A stretch of 5,090 bases of DNA from NCBI GenBank assembly GCA_964342305.1, contig CAYFGK010000209.1:1-5090 (forward strand), written 5' to 3'. The notes beneath the pieces are model-generated. The model ran no database searches. It saw only the letters and a program-made list of their open reading frames with translations, and was not told where the DNA came from. This stretch comes from DT-110 sp964342305 (GTDB lineage: Bacteria > Bacteroidota > Bacteroidia > Chitinophagales > Saprospiraceae). Below, in pieces: positions 5,001 through 5,090 of the stretch; position 1 is the first letter of the stretch; each line of letters starts with the position of its first letter. The translations under genes and the position numbers were made by a program.

Positions 5001-5051
5001 GAGGTTGGGCATAGACGATTTTGAAAAGTTCAGATATTACGGCCCAACCTC
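5001..5051. repeat. Perfect 10-bp inverted repeat with 31-nt loop
   Basis: GAGGTTGGGC (5001-5010) and GCCCAACCTC (5042-5051) are exact reverse complements. The enclosed 31 bases are AT-rich compared with the arms. No T-run follows, so it does not look like a simple terminator. It could be a structured leader or small RNA, a regulatory palindrome or an element end. The window ends 39 bp later, and an ATG at 5080-5082 with AGAGGG just before it might begin a gene that runs off the edge. Confidence 0.6.
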
Positions 5052-5090
5052 CCGGTACAGCGTAGTAGGTAGAGGGTAAATGGATACTGA

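Noticed and set aside
4764..5079. Proline- and arginine-rich frames on both strands through the heptamer array
   Set aside because: They arise from the 7-bp repeat being read in successive frames (GPW/VDR or GPR/STV patterns) and overlap the end of a real gene; not coding.
5080..5090. Start of a gene running off the right edge
   Set aside because: An ATG preceded by AGAGGG is present, but only three full codons are visible, too little to call.

Overview
The window looks like a draft-assembly scaffold from a member of the Bacteroidota, possibly a Saprospiria/Lewinella-like marine or sludge bacterium. The phylum call rests on four things: TAnnTTTG-type -7 promoter boxes placed 16 nt before start codons, weak or absent Shine-Dalgarno sequences at most genes, 7-bp intergenic tandem repeats, and Bacteroidota-like protein sequences. 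The genus-level suggestion is recollection of similar proteins, not a search result.

Layout. Positions 1-456 hold no gene. They contain a 100-base run of N (122-221) with the same 55-bp sequence at the start of both flanking contigs (1-55 and 222-276), then a short ATTCAAC-type heptamer array and a candidate terminator. Positions 457-4135 carry four minus-strand genes, transcribed right to left with gaps of 5 to 28 bp, so they are very probably one operon. In transcription order they are: a 101-aa protein with two membrane segments (unknown), a Gfo/Idh/MocA-family sugar-nucleotide-type dehydrogenase, a 304-aa predicted lipoprotein (unknown), and a polyprenyl-phosphate sugar-1-phosphate transferase. 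Positions 4136-4412 are a divergent promoter region. Positions 4413-4883 encode a plus-strand DinB-like metal-binding protein. Positions 4884-5090 are non-coding: a 12-unit GGTCCAC heptamer array followed by a 10-bp inverted repeat.

How the genes fit together. The transferase would start a surface glycan by loading a sugar phosphate onto undecaprenyl phosphate at the inner membrane. The dehydrogenase could make or modify a nucleotide sugar for that or a related envelope pathway. The lipoprotein and the small membrane protein would act in the envelope, but their roles are not known. No glycosyltransferase, flippase, polymerase or export gene lies in the window, so this is at most part of a polysaccharide or lipid-A-like locus. 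The DinB-like gene is divergent and has no evident functional link.

I see no phage, IS, CRISPR, tRNA or rRNA. The points most worth following are the two uncharacterised envelope proteins in the glycan operon, the heptamer arrays bordering the genes, the inverted repeat at the right end, and the assembly junction at the left end, which should be resolved before anyone interprets 1-276.
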